Assembly (NCBI GenBank): GCA_033961575.1
Contig: CM066737.1
Location: forward strand, 50,320,771 to 50,384,770
DNA: 64,000 nucleotides
Direction: 5' to 3'
From: Aselliscus stoliczkanus
Taxonomy: Eukaryota; Chordata; Mammalia; Chiroptera; Hipposideridae
Part shown: positions 11,968 through 22,834 of the stretch, in pieces
Layout of the letters: each line of letters begins with the position of its first letter
How positions within the stretch are numbered: the first letter of the stretch is position 1
The notes under the pieces: model-generated
Told to the model about the DNA's origin: nothing
Seen by the model: only the letters and a program-made list of their open reading frames with translations
The model's database searches: none
Translations under genes and position numbers: made by a program

Positions 11968-12387
11968 TGATAAGGAATCAAAATTCCTCCTGTAAGCTCC
12001 TAAGTGATTAGAAATTCTCCTGTACGCCCAGAGGTTTGTGGTATTTCATTATATTGTGGTCAAATACATAGTAAAGAAACAGGTATGGCTTGTAGGCTGT
12101 GAGGTGCCTACACCCTAATGGGATCTTGGTCCTTAGCCAAGATCCAAACCTAAGTTTTGCAGGTTTCAAAACTCAATTTTGTCAGTTTTAACCAGGGAAT
12201 GATTAGGCTCTGAGGGATGAATTGTACACAATCTAACTCATAAGGCAATGTTTTAGAAACCAAAATGTCAAATTATTAATTCGTCCTGAAAATTAACTAC
12301 ATAAGTAAACTTATGTCGATCAGTGCTTCCTTTTCCCAGTAGGAAATCTACTTAGGAAACCAAATAAAGGCAAAAGGGTGTTTAGTG
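11968..12387. other. Unassigned sequence
   Basis: No gene or clear repeat. Confidence 0.4.
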
Positions 12388-13105
12388 GAGGCAGCCTGCT
12401 TTAGTGAAAAGAGGCAGAATTTTGAAGTCAGATAGATCTAGATTAGAATCTCATCTAGGCTATTTGTAGTGGGTTAAATAGTGTTCTACCAAAATATATG
12501 TCCAGCTTGAACCTCAAAATATCTGTCCTTAATTGGAATAAGGGCCTTTGTGGGTATAATGAAGGTATGGATCTCTACATGAAACTGTCCTGGATTACGG
12601 TGGGCTCTAAATGCAATGGCAAATCTTCTTACAAGAAACATAAAAGACTGAGACACAGGGGAGAAAACCATGTGAAGACAGAGGCAGAGATTGGACTGAT
12701 GCATCCACAAGCCAAGCAAAGTCTGTAGCCACCAGAAGGTAAAAAGAGACAAGGAACAGAATCTCCACCAGAGTGTTCAGAAGAAGCATGGCCCTGCCAA
12801 TACCTTGATTTCAGATTTCTGGGCCCCAGAACTGTGAGAGAATACATTTCTGTTTTTCAAAGCCACCAAGTTTTTGGTCATTTGTATGGCAGCCACAGGA
12901 AACTATTGTAATACCACTCATTTAGTTTTATGGGCTTGGGTAAACCACATAACCTCTCCAAATCTCAGTTCCCTTATCTGAAAATGGGGCAAATAATAGA
13001 ACCCTATGAGATCATAGGATTATTGTGAGGATTTAATAAGATAACTTACAGAGAGTGCTTGGTTCAGAGTAGGTGCTCGTTATATGGTGGCTGTTGTTAC
13101 TGGCA
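12388..13105 (+). mobile_element. MIR SINE split by an LTR
   Basis: Left part TTGAAGTCAGATAGATCTAG; right part TGGGCTTGGGTAAACCACAT to TTCAGAGTAGGTGCTCGTTA. Confidence 0.83.
12475..12910 (+). mobile_element. MaLR-type solo LTR (MLT1-like)
   Basis: CTTAATTGGAATAAGGGCCT, GGATTACGGTGGGCTCTAAA, GTGAAGACAGAGGCAGAGAT, CCCAGAACTGTGAGAGAATA and GGCAGCCACAGGAAACTA are hallmark MLT1-class blocks. Sense orientation; no internal region. Confidence 0.88.
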
Positions 13106-13445
13106 AGTGAAGAGGTTAGTAGAAGATATGAGATGGTATGAAAATATGAAGTCATATAGTTTATGCAGCCCGATTGCAAAGATCTATCCCCCTATCATAA
13201 AGACAATAAATGTTTCAGCAGGTCAGGGAATGAAGTGAGAAAAGCAACTTCTCTTTCTAATTATTTTTACTTTTGTTTCTATAGTGGTCAAATAACTTGC
13301 TTACACATATCACAATATTATGAATCCTTTCTGAGTTTGGATGGACTTTCCCAGCATTTAGAAAGCTACAGTAATGTTATCCACTGATTACATTTTAGAG
13401 CATTGCTTCTTAATGACATATAGGGAGATCCATTATCTTAGTTAA

Positions 13446-13451
13446 GTGTGT

Positions 13452-13491
<40 letters not shown>

Positions 13492-13500
13492 ATGCGCGCA
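13446..13500. repeat. (TG)n microsatellite
   Basis: About 50 bases of TG with one TA interruption, ending CATGCGCGCA. Confidence 0.97.
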
Positions 13501-13839
13501 GCCCACCCCATTTCTACAGTGGGCAAAGTCTCCGAGAATAGTATTTTTCTATCTTATTAGTTGATATTAGTTGGGACCCTCTTCCATTTCAGTCTGTGGC
13601 CCTCTGTATCCATTTTTCAAAACCCTATGAATTTACAGAGCTACGTCCACTTTCTCACTAACCTGTTTGTAAACAGACAATTCTTTATTTTCTGTATCTG
13701 ATAGCTTGTACTCCTACCTACACAGCCCCAACCAGTATTGCCTCTGGGAAGCCAGGGAGATTGTGTCCTATCTACCGTTGTAGGTACTGCCTAGCATATT
13801 GCATGGCATATGGTAAATCACTGTTAAGCTGGGAAAAAG

Positions 13840-14210
13840 CAATGAATAAATCTTGGCCTTAGAGTCAGGCAAACCTGGGTTCAAACCATAGCTCCCCTTT
13901 TTGTGAGCTGTGGGGCCTTGAGCAAATCACTTCAGCTTTTGGGACCTCAGTTCCTTCATCTGTAAAAGGATGATAATAATAGTATCTACTTCCTAGGGGC
14001 CGGCCGAGTGGCACGGTGGTTAAGCGCTGGCTTGGGAAGCCAGCGGCCCCGGTTCGGTCCCACATATGAGGGCCAGTAACACTGCCCTCAAAAAAAATAG
14101 TATCTACCTCCTAGATGTTTTCTAAGAATTGAATGCATTGATATATTTAAAACCCTCAGCACAGTACCATATACATAGTAAATGCTCAGTAAATGTTAGC
14201 AATGCGTGAA
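13840..14210 (+). mobile_element. MIR SINE split by a SINE
   Basis: AGAGTCAGGCAAACCTGGGT, CTTCATCTGTAAAAGGATGA, then after the SINE GTAAATGCTCAGTAAATGTT. Confidence 0.9.
13997..14095 (+). mobile_element. Short A-tailed tRNA SINE
   Basis: Canonical short form. 19-base duplication AATAGTATCTACTTCCTAG at 13978-13996, with one change at 14096-14114. Confidence 0.97.
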
Positions 14211-14214
14211 GGAT

Positions 14215-14890
14215 TGTATGAAATAATGAATGAGTAAATGTACATTTTCAACAGGAAGTCATATAATGCCAGGAAATCTTTAGTGCCTATAAGAGATCCA
14301 GAGAAGGAGGAGAGAATAGTCGGTAAGAGCTGGTGAATATTTCATTTACCATATCTTTTACCATGTGATTTCTACTGTTGGGAGTACTTGAAAGCTGAAG
14401 TTTATCAGAAGAAACCATTCACATTGGATGCATAGAAGGAAAATAACATTTCATATCGTAACAGTAACAGTTGCTCAACTTCAGAGAGTACTTCAAAATA
14501 TGAAGTGTTGAAAGTGTAGAGTTGTCAATAGAAGCTATTGCTAGCAATTGTTTTAAATTAATTAAAAATACTGATTTCAGCATTCTGGTTGTAGTGCAGA
14601 GTTTTTGAGTTATTATTGTTATTAGAGAGAGCCTGAGTCGGGAGGATTGCATAGACAAATGACAACATTAAAAGAAGTAAGATGAAATTTCACACATCAG
14701 GAGAGTTGCACAGACAATGAAAGCAACTTTTACTTCATATGACATGCTTTCAGTAATAGTGTAGGGATGGACGGGGGAAGGGAGGAAGGCGAATTGATAT
14801 GCTGCTAATCTAGCCAGAATCAGTTCTTGCTCAAGATGTTGTACCATCAATGGCTGTACTATAGTTCTCCTGTCCTTAAATCCCCCATTG
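14215..14890. other. Unassigned sequence
   Basis: No gene or clear repeat. A short (ATTG)n run is at 14888-14902. Confidence 0.45.
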
Positions 14891-15031
14891 ATTGATTGAT
14901 TGATTCATTAATTCATTCATTCAACAAAAATATATCAGGTACCTACTATGTTCCAGATATGGCTCTAAGGTGTTAGGGACATAACAGTAAACAAAATCCC
15001 TTGCCCTCCTGGAACTTACATTCTAGTAGGG

Positions 15032-15250
15032 GGTCAGAACACTATGGCTCAGGAGCACAATCTGGTCTGTCACCTGTTTTGATAAATACAGTTTTATTGG
15101 AACAGACATGCTCATTCTTAAATGTATCCTTGGTGACTGCTGTAGTGTAACAACAACAGAGTTGGGCAGTTGTGTCAGTAACTATCTGGCCCACAAAGCA
15201 TAAAATGTTTACTATTCAGCCCTTTACAGAAAAAAAGTTTCCCAGCCCCT
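15032..15250. mobile_element. hAT-type MITE (Charlie or related) in L2
   Basis: GGGTCAGAACACTATGGCTC, GTTTTATTGGAACAGACATG, GGCCCACAAAGCATAAAATG and TTTCCCAGCCCCT: a common mammalian hAT MITE. Subfamily not assigned. Confidence 0.78.
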
Positions 15251-15396
15251 CTTCTTGCAGAAGGAGACAGACAATTTTGAAAAATAAATAAATATATAAT
15301 GTCAAGTAGTTTTCCAAGATAGAAGAAAAAAATATAACAGAGAAGACCAATAGGGAATGGGGAGGAGGGACTTACAACTTTAAACATGGCAGTCAA

Positions 15397-15553
15397 GGGC
15401 CAGCCGAATGGCTCAGTTGGTTAAGAGCTTGCTCAAGAGTGCGAGCTGAGCTTTGAGCAATGGCGGTTCAATGCCCAGCCCGAGCTGAGTTGCCTTTGAG
15501 CTGCCAACAGGTGGCAGGATGGCTCAGCTAAAAACAACAAAAAAAAGAGACTT
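15397..15553 (+). mobile_element. Composite-family SINE, 3'-shortened, first member of a pair
   Basis: Opens GGGCCAGCCGAATGGCTCAG and ends in the second tRNA module with an AAAAACAACAAAAA stretch. Outer duplication AACATGGCAGTCAA at 15383-15396 and 15688-15701 spans both SINEs. Confidence 0.88.
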
Positions 15554-15687
15554 CCTTTGGGCTGGCCGAGTGGCGTGGAAGTTAAGTGCTGGCTTGGGAA
15601 GCCAGTGGCCCCGGTTTGGTCCCACATATCAGGGCCAGTGACACTGCCCTCAAAAAGAAAAACAAACAAAACAAAACAAAAGAAAAC
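15554..15687 (+). mobile_element. Short A-tailed tRNA SINE, second member of a pair
   Basis: Head from TTTGGGCTGGCCGAGTGGC, body to CTGCCCTC, then AAAAC-rich tail. It shares one outer duplication with the SINE to its left. Confidence 0.92.
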
Positions 15688-15814
15688 AACATGGCAGTCA
15701 AAGATCTCACAGAGTAGGGGGCATTTGATCCGTGTAACACCTGAAGGAGGTGAGCAAGTGATATTTGGCTTGTATACAGCATTGTGAGCCACTGTAAAGA
15801 GTTTTACTTTTATT

Positions 15815-15927
15815 TATTTTTTGTTTTGTTTTTGAGGGCAGTGTCACTTACCCTCATATGTGGGACTGAACCAGAGCCGCTGGCTTCCCAAGCCAGCGTT
15901 TAACCACCACGCCACTCGGCCGGCCCT
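15815..15927 (-). mobile_element. Short A-tailed tRNA SINE
   Basis: Antisense short form. Duplication AAGAGTTTTACTTTTATT at 15797-15814 and 15928-15945. Confidence 0.96.
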
Positions 15928-16529
15928 AAGAGTTTTACTTTTATTATATATGAGATCGGAAGTCACTGGAGGAGTTTTGAGCAGAGGAGTGACATGATCT
16001 GACTTTCATGTTAATAAGATTATTCTGGCCTTTAGATCAATAGGGGACAATAGACTTGGGTGAGGGTGACAAGAACACAAGCAAGGAGAACAGCTAGAAG
16101 GCTAGTGCAATATACCAGGAGACTGATCACTGTGACTTAAACCAGGTGATGAAAACTAGAAGGATGGTATGTATATTTTGAAAGTAGAACCGACTAAATT
16201 TGCAGATATAATAAATGAAGGATGTGAGAGAAAGCATCAACAATGATTCCAAGGTCTTCTGCCTGAGCAACTGAAAGCATGAAGTTACCATTTAGTGAGA
16301 TGGTGAATACTGTTAAGAGCAGGTTTGGCCAGTGGCAAAGGCCTTGGTGGGGGGTTAGGAGTGGGGGTGGTGAATAAAGAGTTCAGTTTTGGATGTGTTA
16401 AGTTTAAGATGCCTATTAGGCATCCAAGTTGATATGTCAAGCAGGCAGTTGGATATACAAATATGAAGGAGTCCAGGCTGGAGATACACATTTGGCAGTC
16501 ATCAGCATATAGATAGTATTTTAAGCTTT

Positions 16530-17650
16530 GCAATAGCCTCCTAACTAGTTTCCTTGCCTCTAAATGTCAACTTGAAACTCAATATTTCATCTGTCCCATC
16601 CCTCCAAAAAAATCTCTCCACTTCTCCTGGGCTCCTCATCTTAAAGAATGGCAGCACCATTCATACCTATTTGTTCACATTTGAAACCTGGAAATCATCC
16701 TTGTCTCCTTCATCTCTCCTTTCTACATGCAATCCATTAACAACCCCTGTCATGCATACCTCCAAAATATAACTCAATTCTGCCCACTTTTTTCTGTCTC
16801 TGCTACCACCGCTATAATCCAAGACACCATCGTCTCTCACATGGACAATTGCAATAGCATCCTAACTTTTCCTTCCCTCCAGTCTATCCTTCATACGTAC
16901 GTCAGAGGGATCTTCTCAAACAACACCATGTGGAATTGGCCTACCTATTTTGTAGGTCCACAGGATAAAATTCAAAGACCTTTCATCATTTGGCCATAAC
17001 TGTTCTCTCTACTGGTATCTGCCATGGTTTTTCTTTTTTTTTTTTTTTTTGGAAATATCCTTCATTTCAGTCCTGTGCCCTTGTTAGCGGTCTTTCAATG
17101 CACCATCACCACAGTGGGCCCCAACACCTTTGTGCAGACCTTCCCAAGAGCATTATAAGTGTATGAGGCTATGAACCCTTCCTTATTGCCTCGGCTGAGC
17201 CAGGGAGAGTGCCATTGAAACTCTTAGGTCACTTGCCTCTGGGCTCAGCTGCTTCCTCTGTTCATTCCAATGTGCTATACAAATACTATGCATTTCTCTC
17301 TGTGCCATGATATGATAAGTACTGGGAAGTGCTACTCCATCCTCTTCTCTAAGTTCTAAGTGCCCTTCCATGCCAAGTTCAACACCCAACTTCTTGATAA
17401 AGCTGTCTTTGATGCTGCATACTCAGCCTCAAAATTTCTGTCTTACCTAACTAGATCACTCCTTTGGCACTTAGTATTTGTAACTGTGTTATTCAACTTT
17501 TAATCATGGCATCTTATCTCAGCTGTGTTGTCAGCTTTTTCAGAGCATGGATTTTTATACCTATCTTCCTTCTTACCCATTGCTTTAGCATATAGTAGGC
17601 ACTTAATACATTATTATAAAAGAATAAGTGGACAAACAGACAAATGAATG
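16530..17650 (+). mobile_element. L2, sense (C-terminal ORF2 and 3' end), interrupted
   Basis: GCAATAGCCTCCTAACTAGT, GGACAATTGCAATAGCATCC, AGAGGGATCTTCTCAAACAA and 3' end GCATATAGTAGGCACTTAAT. Interrupted at about 17030-17305. Confidence 0.82.
17030..17305 (-). pseudogene. Possible processed retrocopy in L2
   Basis: A run of about 18 T opens the segment on the + strand, so the minus strand ends in poly(A). The adjoining sequence does not match L2, which resumes near 17.4 kb. Flanks share CTG-CCATG (17021, 17303), a possible decayed target copy. The source mRNA is not identified and there is no clear AATAAA. Low certainty. Confidence 0.35.
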
Positions 17651-17684
17651 AATGAAGGAACTGATTTGTAAGACCCATCAGATG

Positions 17685-17850
17685 GTACAATGGGATAGAT
17701 CATTGGATTAAGAGCCAGAGAACCTGGATTGGAGTCAACTTTGCAACTAAATGGTTGTGTGAGATGTTAAGCAAGTTACTCACTTTAGTTCCCTTATTCA
17801 CAAAATAGGAACAATACTTTCCATCCTCACTTCCAAGCCTAGATGGGATA
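17685..17850 (+). mobile_element. MIR SINE fragment
   Basis: ATTAAGAGCCAGAGAACCTG, TTAAGCAAGTTACTCACTTT. Confidence 0.78.
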
Positions 17851-18077
17851 ATTTATGGGGAAAAAAATTGGCAGGTGAACAGAGCATGTTGTTCATGAGT
17901 AATGCCAAAGGAAGCAGTGGGGAAGATGAAGAAGGAGCTTGTCAAGCACTGGGGAGAGTTGTGGGTGGAGGAAAAGCCAATTGGGTAGGGGAAATTTGCC
18001 GGCAGAGTAGACTTGCCCAGGAGTGGTTGAAAAGGATGTCAAGCACAAGAGACAGGAAAATCATAGAAGTTTCTCTG

Positions 18078-18325
18078 TTGAGAGGCAATATAACATAGCC
18101 ATTAGATACAGATTTCCTAGGTTCAAAGCCTAGTTCTGACACTTAGCAGCTGTGTGAGCTTGGACAAGTTACTTAACATCTCTGAACTTTGATTTACTTA
18201 TCTATCATATGGGAAAAATAATAATACCTATTTCCATGGAGTTGCTGTAAGATATAAACGAGTTAATGTTTGTAAAGTGCTTAGAGCAGTGTGGAACACT
18301 GCCTTGCATATAGAGCACTATAGAA
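18078..18325 (+). mobile_element. MIR SINE, near full length
   Basis: Head at 18080, GTGTGAGCTTGGACAAGTTA, GTAAAGTGCTTAGAGCAGTG. Confidence 0.88.
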
Positions 18326-18624
18326 GGGTGTGCTAGATAAAGCAATGGTTTTGCTTTTCCTTGCCAAACAGTAACTTCAACACTAATGATTGGGAATTCC
18401 TCCTTGGATGTGAAAGCAGGGCCCTCAGAAGCTTGGAGTTGCTCCCCAGTGGGCATTTCTAGTCTGTTTCACTGTTCCTAGTGCACTGGCCACTTTTGCC
18501 CGGTATCCAGTCTACAACATTTCTTCCCCATTCTTCAACCTTTTACAAAAACCCAATAGAGTTTATTGTGAGAACAGGTTAGAGTAGATTCCATGATCAC
18601 CCATAAGCAAATAGAGTCAGAATA

Positions 18625-18850
18625 CCCTAGTCTTTAAGGATATTGGCTTTGTAATCAAGCCAAAGTGAGTTTGAATCAGGGCTCTGTAATTGACCAACTG
18701 GATGACTTTGGACAAATCAACATCTCTGTGCCTCAGTTTGCTCATCTGTCAAATGAGGCCTCACAGGTGGTTTGTCAGGATCAAATGAGAAAATGGACAT
18801 GAAGAATTCAGTATAGAGCCTGGCACATGGTAAGTATTCAAAACTGTTAA
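18625..18850 (+). mobile_element. MIR SINE
   Basis: GATGACTTTGGACAAATCAA, CAGTTTGCTCATCTGTCAAA, GAGCCTGGCACATGGTAAGT. Confidence 0.85.
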
Positions 18851-19079
18851 CACTAATCATTAATAATTCCTAAGGTTATGAGTCTCAATTTTCCTGGCTC
18901 TAGAATGTAATTTAATAGCACTGTAGGTCACATCCATTATTGCTCTGTCATCCCAATTGGCTCCTTCCAAACTAAAAAGGTGGAAAAAAGATACTCTTGG
19001 AGACAATAAATTGAAAACACTCTCTTTGAATTTTATATTCCATTTGAGGTTTATGTCCAGTTCAAAAGAATTATGGAGA

Positions 19080-19526
19080 GGGCCGGCCGAGTGGTGCACT
19101 GATTAAGAACTGGCTTGGGATGCCGGCTCTGAGCAGCAGGGCCCTGGTTTGGATCCCATATATGAGGGTCAGTGACAATTCCCTCTACAGCTAAGATGGT
19201 GAACAACAGCTCCACCTGGAGCTGGGCTGCCGTGAGTCCCTGGGGATGGCACAGCTGCAGCCCCTGCTGCAGTGGGCTGCCATAGGTTACAGTGAGTGGC
19301 TGGCAGCAAGCATGAACAGCCAGCAGCCCGTGTGAGCTGCCAAGAGCCGCCGTGAGCGGCTGTCCAGAGGCCAGCTACCCATCTGTCTCACCCAGGAAGA
19401 GCACACTGACGATACCAAAGTGGGCCAGTGAAGCAATGTCCTCCACAGCTAGACTGAAGAACAAAAGAACAGCAACATGTCTGATCCTCTCCCCCAATTC
19501 CCCAATAAAATCTTTAAAAACAAAAG
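19080..19526 (+). mobile_element. Long T+ tRNA SINE
   Basis: Complete; tail CCCCAATAAAATCTTTAAAA. Duplication GAATTATGGAGA at 19068-19079 and 19527-19538. Confidence 0.95.
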
Positions 19527-19539
19527 GAATTATGGAGAA

Positions 19540-20584
19540 AGAACCAGCAACTCTAAGTATGCCACAGATTTCAATATGTCTGCAAATGCCTCAAAAACAA
19601 TGGGGTGCTCTCAGCCTAGGGTGGACATCAAAATAACCAATTCTTATTTTTAATTTCATTAAAAATATTCCTCTTGTACAATGGCAAAAAAAAAAAAAAA
19701 AAATCCAAGCTGCTCGTACTTTCATTTACCCTAGAAACAGTTCTCCTTTTGAAACAAATCTCCAGTGGGAAGACAAGTGGCCAGGCAACAACTATGTTTT
19801 ACAAAAATTATCCAAGTGAGTCAGTCTGGTAAGGCACCTCTGCTCTGAGAGAGGGACTGGAAAGTGGCTTTGCGGGAAGAGGTCAGGTTTTCCCTTTGAG
19901 AAGAAATCCAAGAAGGGCCAGTAAAACCACTGTTTCCCACTCAAAGTACATGTGTAGAAACATGGCCCGGATCCACTGAGGGAGAGCTTACTGTTTTTTT
20001 TTCTCCATGCATTTATCACGGAGACTTTCACTCTTATACTAGCACAAGCATCATCCTTGACACACCAACTGGAGAATTATGCTCAGTGAGAATACAAGAT
20101 TTGTTCCACAATTCCAAAAATGCAACTATATTTCAGGACTGGATTAAATATATGTGATGCCTAAGATCAAATAGTATTTAATGTCTAAAGCAAGGAAGAA
20201 TGATTACCAAATACAGTAATTTAATTATTTTTGGTTTACACATCTGTTCCCAAAGCTAATTGTTTGCTGGCAAAAACTGGCCTTGATTATGATCATTAAT
20301 GAGTGTGCTTGCATTTCAAACTGAGGAATCAGTCTCTCAAATGGCTTTAACCAACTAAAATAAAAACTTAAATAATTTTCAAAATAAAAGTGTAAAACAA
20401 AAAATTATAAAAATGTAATTTATGCAATTGTTACTTTTTATTCACATATACACACATATATATCAACTTCATAAATTATGATTTTTAGTTTGTGCTAGTG
20501 TTGATTTTTTTAAAAACAGACTTTATGTTGCAGAGCAGTTTTAGGTTCACCATCCAATAATATATTTCGCACCAACTGTTTATA
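19540..20584. other. Unassigned sequence
   Basis: No transposon or gene recognised. A-run of about 20 at 19685-19702. Confidence 0.4.
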
Positions 20585-20586
20585 TA

Positions 20587-21274
20587 CCAGGGGTGCCCCC
20601 AAAAATGTATACAAGTGGACACTGGTCAACATTGCTCAAGCAGTAGTTCACCATAATCAGAAGTGTCTGGACGCTGATGGTAACCACTTTGAGCAACTCT
20701 TATGATTGAAGAAGTCAAACGTGACTTGTATTCATCTTTTGTTATCAGTATATATTGAGTATTACAATTATTTATTTATTTATTTATTTAAAAGATTTTG
20801 TTGGGGAATTGGGGGAGGGGAACAGTTTTGGGGAATCGGGGAAGGGAAGCAGACAAGTTGCTGTCTTTTTTTCTTTAGTCTAGTTGCAGAGGACGTTGCT
20901 TCACTGGCCCATGTTGGTATCATCATTGCGCTCTTCCCTGATGAGGCAGATCTGTCGCCGGCCTCTGGATGGCTGCTTACCGCGGCTATTGGCAGCTCAT
21001 GCTGGCTGCCGGCCACTCAGTGTAGCCTATGGCAGCCCACTGCAGCAGGGGCTGCAGCCTACACTGTTGTCAGGGCTCACAGCCCAGCTCCAGTTAGAGC
21101 TGTTGTTAGCTGTAGAGGGCGGTGTCACTGGCCCTCATATGTGGGTTCTGAACCGGGGCCGCTGGCATTCCAAGCCAGCTCTTAACCAATGTGCCACTTG
21201 GCCGGCCGGAGTATTACAATTTTAATACAGTTTTCCTTTCTTAAAATGTGTATAAATTTTTTGGCACCCTCTTG
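20587..21274 (+). mobile_element. Tc1/mariner-type transposon, internally deleted, with transposase C-terminus
   Basis: Inverted ends (CCAGGGGTGCCCCCAAAAAT and the reverse of TTTTTTGGCACCCTCTTG) flanked by TA (20585-20586, 21275-21276). A reading frame ending at TGA 20703-20705 encodes KCLDADGNHFEQLL, similar to the C-termini of mariner-family transposases. The catalytic core is gone. A later SINE lies inside. Confidence 0.82.
20770..21208 (-). mobile_element. Long T+ tRNA SINE inside the mariner element
   Basis: Complete antisense copy. Exact duplication GAGTATTACAATT at 20757-20769 and 21209-21221. Confidence 0.96.
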
Positions 21275-21276
21275 TA

Positions 21277-21749
21277 CATAAAATATGTTTTATATATATT
21301 TAATATATACTATATTAATGTATAATATTTTACATAAATACATGTATAATGTATCCATATCCATATAAATATATAATTTATATTTATAGCAATTTTAAAA
21401 TATATACATTTGTATGTAAATATGTATGTTAGGTGAGCCGACATTACTTTGGAGGTTCACCAAAACCTTAGATATTTCTAATATAGTACCTAAAAATTTT
21501 AAATAAATTTTCATTTAAATCTTTCAAAAATAAATACAATATCATATTTCTTATATACATGTGATCTATACTAACAGATCTATATTAATGTATAAATGCT
21601 TGGTTCTCATTTTTATAGTGACAAAATTCTTACTAATGAATTACAGCCAAAGAAATAGACTTTTGAAAACTAATAATTCAAGAAGAAATGCGAAATTCAT
21701 GGGTCTTTGTTTTCAATATCTCAATATAAAGATGCAAAATTTATAATGT
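21277..21749. other. AT-rich low-complexity sequence
   Basis: TATATA-rich, no gene or clear transposon. Confidence 0.5.
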
Positions 21750-21967
21750 AGTTAGGTATGCAGACTGAAAAATCAGGTAAAACTGTTTCTGATTTTCTTG
21801 TAATCTCTTGCTAACTATGCGGCCTTGGGCAAGTTACTTCAATTCTCTGAGCTTTGGTTTTCTTGCCTGCAAAATAAAGATAACAATAGCACCTATTTTT
21901 GAGTATTGATGGAAGGATTAAATGAGATAATACACTGTGCATGTAAAAATTTTAAAATATTGTCTGG

Positions 21968-22413
21968 GGTGGGCTGAGTGGCACGTTGGTTAAGAGCTGG
22001 CTTGGGACGCCAGTGGCTTGGTTTGAATTCCACATGTGAGGGCCAGCACCGCTGCCCTCTACAGCTAAGATGGTGAACAGCAGCTCTACCCGGAGCTGGG
22101 CTGCTGTGAGTCCCTGGGATGGCATAACTACAGTGGGCTGCCATAGGCTACAGTGAGTGGCCGGCAGCCAGAATGAGCAGCCAGCAGCCAGTGTGAGCTG
22201 CCAAGAGCTGCTGTGAGCGACTGTCCAGAGGCCGGCGACCGATATGCCTCACCCGGGAAGAGCACAATGATGATACCAACACAGGCCAGTGAAGCAACGT
22301 CCTCTGCAACTAGATTGAAGAACAAAAGCACAGCAACTTGTCTGCTCCCCTTCTCCAGTTCCCCAACGCTGTTCACCTCTCCCAATTCCCCAATAAAAAT
22401 CTAAAAATAAAAA
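21968..22413 (+). mobile_element. Long T+ tRNA SINE
   Basis: Body and tail CCCCAATAAAAATCTAAAAA. TGTCTGG repeats at 21961-21967 and, beyond the neighbouring SINE, at 22565-22571. Confidence 0.92.
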
Positions 22414-22420
22414 CCCACTG

Positions 22421-22555
22421 GGTCGGCCAAGTGGCGTGGTAGTTAAGTGCTGGCTTGGGAAGCCAGCGGCCCCGGTTCAGGTCCCAAGTATGAGGGCCAG
22501 TGACACTGCCCTCAAAAACAAAACAAAACAAAACAAAACAAAACAAAAAACAAAA
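22421..22555 (+). mobile_element. Short A-tailed tRNA SINE with (AAAAC)n tail
   Basis: Opens GGTCGGCCAAGTGGCGTGG; the tail is a run of AAAAC units. It is inserted at the 3' edge of the preceding long SINE, near-duplicate AAACCCACTG at both sides. Confidence 0.92.
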
Positions 22556-22619
22556 AAACCCCACTGTCTGGCACATGGTAGGTGTTTAATGAATGTTATG
22601 AGATTTTGAGATTTTGTTA

Positions 22620-22735
22620 TCATTTCTACTAGAATGTCAACTTCATGGTGGTAGTTTCTTTCCCATCTTCTTGTCTATTGGATTTCCAGTAACTAGTATA
22701 GTTAGTGCTCAATAAATATTTGCTTGGTGAATTGT
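22620..22735 (+). mobile_element. L2 3' end
   Basis: ACTAGAATGTCAACTTCATG and TTAGTGCTCAATAAATATTT. Confidence 0.85.
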
Positions 22736-22834
22736 TTTTTGTGACAGGTATCTGAAGGTCTAGGGGAGCTGTTTATTGATTGTACCACTGCCTCTCATCA
22801 CACTTCGCAGCTGCACAAGTAACTCAAGGTAAAT

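Larger units (their letters stand above)
14895..16520 (-). mobile_element. L2, antisense, interrupted by four elements
   Basis: 3' end CATTCATTCAACAAAAATAT and GGAACTTACATTCTAGTAGG, then GAGTGACATGATCTGACTTT, TTCAGTTTTGGATGTGTTAA and GCAGTTGGATATACAAATAT. Internal insertions: hAT MITE and three SINEs. Confidence 0.85.
21750..22605 (+). mobile_element. MIR SINE split by two SINEs
   Basis: Left part CGGCCTTGGGCAAGTTACTT to AAATATTGTCTGG; right part resumes GTCTGGCACATGGTAGGTGT at 22566. Confidence 0.85.
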
